A stretch of 64,000 bases of DNA from Cristatella mucedo (lineage: Eukaryota; Bryozoa; Phylactolaemata; Cristatellidae): NCBI GenBank assembly GCA_009760855.2, contig WPIO01000045.1, positions 2,933,501 to 2,997,500 on the forward strand. Direction: 5' to 3'. Both the position numbers and the translations under genes were made by a program. Shown piece by piece: positions 32,389 through 64,000 of this stretch; position 1 is the stretch's first letter; each line of letters opens with the position of its first letter. The notes under the pieces were generated by a model. That model saw nothing but the letters and a program-made list of their open reading frames with translations, was not told the origin of the DNA and made no database searches.

Positions 32389-32670
32389 TTGCGCATGAGA
32401 GACGTTCGCGTCGAAGTGCTCGAGCTCGGGCAGGCGCTGGTCTACGCTGATGCGCACCGCGAGCAGCGGCTGCGCGCGGCAGCCGCAGCAGCCGAAAGCT
32501 CGCGAGACCGCCAGCGCCGACCGTCCGAGCCGAGCGCATTCCAACCTCCCGCCGCAAAGCCGGCGGCGCGACGGCCGACTCTGGCCGGCGGCCAGGCCGA
32601 GCCGAGCGGCGCGCGGCAGCCGCCCTCCGGTCGAGTCTTGACGACGGACGGCGGCCGCGCCACTTACTAA
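32389..32670 (+). pseudogene. Unrecognised degenerate coding-like frame
   Basis: In one frame the sequence reads SYKELVKREDGIS, stop, NLALRMRDVRVEVLELGQAL, VYADAHREQRLR, then an Ala/Arg/Pro-rich run ending TAA at 32668-32670. The charged, heptad-like part resembles coiled coil. Another stop lies at about 32317. I do not recognise the family; GC-driven chance is possible. Confidence 0.25.
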
Positions 32671-32924
32671 GTCGGCTGGTCGGCGAGAAAGCTTACGGCT
32701 TGCGGCCGGTGGTTACTCGTGCGCGGTCGGTTTTTCCTGCTCCCAGTTAGCAGGCGGAAGAAGAAGCCTTTTCTTTTCGCGCGCGCGCGGCGGGAGAGCG
32801 GGCTCTCGCTAGAGCAGAGCGCTGGAAGTTTCTGCTTACGTCACTGACAGCCCGAGCAGGTGCAGCTAGTCAATTGGTGACCTTTGGCATTGGAGCCCTT
32901 GGTCTGCTGCAGCTTACGCTTGGT

Positions 32925-33089
32925 GGGCCGCAATGGCGCGCTCTAGGTAAGGCGGTTGCTTTCACGACCTCGGTCCCGAGGTCGTGGGTTCGATTCCTGC
33001 GGTGGGCGGTTCTGTATCGCCAATGCAAGCGTTGGTGATAGCCGTCTGTCGCTACACAAAAAGAGGCTGTTTAATCAGCTAGGATTATT
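32925..33089 (+). mobile_element. SINE family A copy
   Basis: Near-consensus head with intact palindrome and B-box GGTTCGATTCC. About ten bases are missing in the GCCGTAAAGGCTCTTCTGTC part. It sits inside the GC-rich block enclosed by the inverted repeats. Confidence 0.87.
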
Positions 33090-33849
33090 TTTTTTAACGC
33101 CTGGCTAGTTGGAGGTGCCTCAACGTAAAGGCGGCGCGTTCCCCTTGTAGTAGCTAGCGTCCGGTGTATAGGGCGAGCTATGAGTATTTGACGGGGGCGG
33201 CGAGCGATTGTGCGTCAATGCGTATAAGAGAGCGAGCTAGACACGCAGACATTTCGCGCTTGCGAACGGAGTTCAGAAAATATCCCTCAACATGTGCTTG
33301 GCATTTCAGTGCAGCTCACGCCGACAGACTCGCGCGCGACCCCTCGGCAGCGACGAGTAGGATGCGCAGCGCAGCGCCGGAAGCGCTGTGGGCGACGCGA
33401 CCTTCTCGTTGAGCGCCGAGCGCACGGAGCCGGCACTCGGACTAGGCGGCGGCGCGGCGCGCCGCCGAGATGCGTAAAACAAAAACACCTCCAACCCGAA
33501 AAAGCTGGGCATTGGGCAGCGTGTCTTTGTTGTCCTCCGTCGGGGTACTGCTCAGCCGGTCGCGGTCAGTCCAAAGATGGCCGAGCGAGACGCGGTTGTA
33601 GTTCGATAGTCTCCAAACCGCAGGTAGGCGGCGTCGCGCAGAGCCCGAAGCGGGGGTCAGGAGGAGACGCGCGCATTCGCGCGGACGCCGCAGCGAGTCA
33701 GTGCGCGACCGCCCTGACCGGCGCCCTAGTCGTAACTGCCTGGCCTCTGCCAGCCCGTCACTTAGCACTCGCTGCCGTATCGCAACGGCCCACAAACCGA
33801 CTGCAGCGCCGTAATCTCTGCTGGGCCGTAAATAACTCTAAAAAAAAGA

Positions 33850-34021
33850 AATCCTAGTTGATTAAGCAGCCTCTCTTTTTTATAGCGACAGAAGAGCCTT
33901 TACGGCTATCACCGCCGCAGGCAGTGGCGATAAAGGATCGCCCACCGCAGGAATCGAACCCACGACCTCGGGACTGAGGTCGTGAAAGCAACCGCCTGAC
34001 CTAGTGTGCCGTCACGGCTCA
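33850..34021 (-). mobile_element. SINE family A copy
   Basis: Reverse full-length copy from AATCCTAGTTGATTAAGCAG to CCGTCACGGCTC, 760 bases from, and opposed to, the copy at 32925. The pair could fold into a long hairpin in RNA. Confidence 0.87.
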
Positions 34022-34859
34022 TCCCTAGGTCATAAACTGGCCGTAGTGGGAACAACAAGTCAATAAACGCCCTTGACTAATTGGTGGTAATATCAGCAAC
34101 CAGTAGACACAGTGTAAGCAGGTGCATGCATAACGATAAACGCTCTGAATGGGAAGCGCAATTGGACCTCAGGAGCCTAATCACATGCACGACTATAGTT
34201 GGCTTAAATGCCGGCCACACTTAAGTGACATGATTGTAGCGCTGCAGCGAACGTGTCGTCTTTGGTTGAACTAGTGCAAATCGGCGCCAACAGGTCCAAC
34301 TAAGCTTCTCGCCACGAACAAACAAATGAGTTGGGTCGCATGGGCGTGATTTCGTTTCTTACCGTCGATGGCCGATGCGGATTGCATAGATGGATTGTGC
34401 TAAACTCGAACGATCTGTTAGCTCGTAAGGGCCAAAGCAACGTTTGTGGCAGTACTCGCTGGCGAGAACGCAGGGTGCTGACACTAGGACCTGGTGGTGA
34501 CGTCTTTGACTGGAACCTATCTTTCAGGTATCGTCAGTAGAAACCTAACACTGGAGCACTAGGCAGGAGATGCAATTTGCCAGATCACGTAGCTGAAAGC
34601 GATCGCAAGACATTCTTGTAGGCTTACTCCGGCATCAATTTAGTGAGGATGATCTGTGGTATTTAAAAGTTCTGATCATTATGGTGCCGTATAGCAGGTC
34701 TACAAATCATTTTAAACGACTTTATTGCGCATTCGGTATACAGACCAATCTTTTGAACGTACCGTTTGTAGCATGTTCGCCAAAAAGATCAGACGTTAGC
34801 ACGAACTCTTTAGGTAGTTGACGTGGTTTAATGGAGAGGTCGTCTTGTTTATGAGCACC

Positions 34860-36240
34860 CTTCTATAGTTCAATCTTTAACGCCGAAGGTTCGGCGGAGT
34901 AGGCTTAACCTGCCGCTTACCTAGCGGCGTAACCTAGCGCCTAATGCCGTTCGGTTCACGTCTGCGAGAAATAAGCAGGCCGCCACGAAACGAGCGTTTC
35001 TGGCGCTGACCTACTTATCGATACTAAAGGGGGTCTTGAGTCCGCGGCGTGAATTGGAAGGCGAGACACACAAATTGGGGATTTTACTGAGCTTTATTCG
35101 CAAGCGCACAAACTCGCTGTGCGTCTAGCTCAGTGTTATCTCCACACTTCTCGCACGCTCTCAACAGCACAAACACTCTTTCGGAGGGAATACGTCCCCG
35201 CACTTAGGCTACCTAAGTCTATTGTGGGGAACGACCCGAATGAGACGAGGAGCCCGAACCCGAGCCTAGACCCTGACTGGAGAACTAGGGCTCCGCTTCC
35301 ACCTTGCGGCAGGAATAACCCATGCACTACACCAAGCACTCTTGCGGAGGACACACGCCTCCACACTTAGGCTACTTACGTCTATTGTGGGGAATGACCC
35401 AAATAGACGAAGGAGCCCGAACCAACGGAATGTCTCACCCACCACACCAACTACGTCTAGCTCGCACCGGCATATCCTTATGCCGAGACCACGTGCGAGC
35501 GCGCACACACAAAAAACACAAAATGCTAGCTCGGGCGCGATACGACCGTATTCGGCGGAGTCAGCCGAATCCTCCTAGCGCTGTCTCGTCCTGTCCCGTC
35601 AATCGCCGGCGAACAGCCCGCCCTACTCCCTCGCTTTCAGAGAAACGAGTTCGACGGCGTCGAAGCGAGGCCGAAGAGAGGAGCCGAACAAAAGACCAAG
35701 AGCGAGCGTCGCTCGACTCTTAAATACCTAGCTGAGACAATGGGGCAAGAGCCTAGTGGTATTGGGCCCGACACCGTTGCCCATTACGGTAAGGAATTAA
35801 TACCGTCACTAGGCCAATGGAAGGGCACCCCTGTTCGGCTTGAATGCCGAATAGGTTCCTGGCGATTCTTTTCGGACAGAGTTACGGCCGAGGTTGACAG
35901 GCCAGCCAACATCAATCTACAGCTCCCGCGGGTATTGGAACCGATTTTAAAGGCCGAATCGCCACCGCTGGTCTCGGAGCTTCCTCGCTCGCTCTTAAGC
36001 TCTTGCCCTCTAACCGCACTGACGCTCCTCTCTGGCTCACTGCTCCAGGACAAAGGAGTTCCTGCCCGCCGCCGAAAAGCTCTTGTTCCCCCTAAAATTA
36101 AGCAAGGCCAGCAAGGCACTACAAATCTAAGATCTCGCAAGCCCACGCTGGATTCTCGAGGATTGCATTTAAAGCACAGGACCAATGACAACGAGCCATC
36201 TCAAGGTTTCATTCAAGTGACGAGGTCTTACCCAGCATAA
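34860..36240. other. Unassigned DNA upstream of the F-spondin CpG block
   Basis: Contains the 87-bp duplication and an open frame at 35740-36240 (+) of 166 codons, matching nothing I know. The compositional change at its ends suggests an inserted element, but no terminal repeats were found. Confidence 0.3.
35174..35423. repeat. Direct duplication, 87 bp, offset 163 bp
   Basis: Units 35174-35260 and 35337-35423 are the same length and share ACTTAGGCTAC, TCTATTGTGGGGAA and GGAGCCCGAACC at matching spacing. Confidence 0.85.
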
Positions 36241-36916
36241 GTCCGCACAAGTCAGAACCTCTGTCTCAAGTAAATTTTCAGCGAAAATCGATAAATTTGG
36301 TCAACTTAAGAGCCTAAATAAATGTAAACGGGTTAGGTAAGTTGTCTGAAGGGCAACTCTTTGCTCAGTAATCTTAACTCGTGGTTTTTAAGTTTAGCTG
36401 GCCTCCTTTAGCTTAGGAGCGGGCTGCTAAAGCAGACCCACGGACATGGCGAGCCCCGGGCGCCCCAGTCTGAAATTGGACACTGGTCGGGCAGCGTTGG
36501 CAGCCGCAACTCAAGACCCGCCCCAAAGCCGGTGTAGCGACGGCCGGATTCCGGTAGCTCGCCAGGCCGGCCGGCAGGCATTGGGCAGCCGTCCTCCGGT
36601 CTAGAATTTTCAATCGACCATCTAGTTCGTCTCAAAGACACCGTTTCACAGTAACTGACTGGGAGCGAACTCGGCTTGTGGCGACGTGCTCCCCCTCGAG
36701 TGCACGGACGTCTGCTAGCGGATTTCGGTGCACCAACAGATCCGTAGGCGGGCTGAACGCTGATCACGTGACCACAGACACGGCCCGCCCACCTAGGGCA
36801 CCGGTGTGGTGCCTCGGTCGGTCCTCGTCTTCGGAGCCATTCGCCGCTTCGGTGGCGTCGAGTCATTTAGCCTGAAGTTTGTGGCGCCGGCCCGCCTCTG
36901 GTCGTACCGAGGAGAA

Positions 36917-63521
<26,605 letters not shown>

Positions 63522-64000
63522 GTAAGCAGCGCTGGTCAGCTGCAGCAGCAGCACCGACCCCCCTCCCCGACTCTCCCTCTTCCGATTTTACTGTGGCTGC
63601 TGCTGCCTGCGTCCGTGGCTACTGCTGCATGCGGCTGCTGCTGCCTCAACTGCTGCTGTTGCTATGCCCAGTCGTTCTGGCCGTGTGGTGCCTCTACCGT
63701 GTGGTGCTGCCGCTGCTTTTTGCTGCAGTGAGATTGACCTGACTCACCGTACTTGCTGTTCAATAGGCACTTGATGTCGGCATGTGAGTGCCGTGCAGAG
63801 CAGCCGTGCTCGACGCTGTGAGCCACATGTTGCACTCACTCGATGATGGCTGCTGTTCTTAGCAGCTTCGTTTGCAGCAGAGCAGTGCAACCAGGGTTCT
63901 CGTAGTGTCCACTTAACGTGCGCCACTGCAGCTTTTCTGTAACAAGGCGCAGGTGGCTGGGAGGCACTTTCTTTTGTTGAGCAGACCACGTGGAGTTGTG

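Larger units (their letters stand above)
31640..33800. other. GC-rich block between the inverted repeats
   Basis: CpG-dense DNA with many overlapping open frames on both strands, as expected from composition. One frame (about 32245-32670) has a plausible coiled-coil-like part but contains stops. A (CG)n run occurs near 32778. Confidence 0.4.
30820..34564. repeat. Inverted repeat, arms of about 340 bp
   Basis: Left arm 30820-31163 matches the complement of 34224-34564 nearly throughout (for example TTGCTTTGGCCCTTACGAGC in both), with scattered substitutions. The 3 kb between holds a GC-rich block and two opposed SINEs. No target-site duplication is seen at the outer ends, and no transposase was recognised. 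Confidence 0.82.

Noticed and set aside
36408-36866. 152-codon frame (-) upstream of F-spondin
   Set aside because: CpG-rich composition lowers stop frequency; no domain or splice structure supports it.

Overview
This is invertebrate (bilaterian) nuclear DNA: two multi-exon genes, both on the + strand, with long introns full of short retroelement remnants and microsatellites. Exons were found by translating short conserved islands that are bounded by AG/GT splice sites and join with matching codon phases. The species cannot be named from the sequence.

Gene 1 (1265-20659, 5' end missing) is a homologue of the vertebrate pair BTBD10/KCTD20. Six exons encode the BTB/POZ fold, the conserved central block and a divergent C-terminus ending in TAA at 20657-20659. 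Candidate poly(A) signals lie at 21235 and 21338.

Gene 2 (36917 to beyond 63521, 3' end missing) is F-spondin (SPON1). Nine exons encode a signal peptide, the Reeler domain, the complete Spondin_N domain and the first two thrombospondin type-1 repeats (TSRs). The first exon lies in GC/CpG-rich DNA (about 36400-37800). The missing part should encode the remaining TSRs.

The intergenic block (20660-36916) contains retroelement fragments, a TATA-containing GC-rich segment near 23470, a (TA)n foldback hairpin (29790-29889), an inverted-repeat structure of about 3.7 kb (30820-34564) enclosing a second GC-rich block, and an 87-bp direct duplication (35174-35423).

Three repeat populations recur. 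(i) Degenerate CR1/L2-like LINE pieces carry recognisable reverse-transcriptase remnants and a 3' end made of a conserved stem-loop plus (ATT)n. (ii) SINE family B is tRNA-derived and its 3' part matches the LINE stem-loop. (iii) SINE family A is also tRNA-derived but has an unrelated body. Nested insertions and target-site duplications can be read directly.

The two genes are unrelated in function: BTBD10-like proteins are intracellular BTB proteins and F-spondin is a secreted matrix protein. Their adjacency is of interest because BTBD10 and SPON1 also lie close together on human chromosome 11p15. No new enzymatic or defence system was found; the most distinctive observations are the linkage, the LINE/SINE tail sharing and the inverted-repeat structure.
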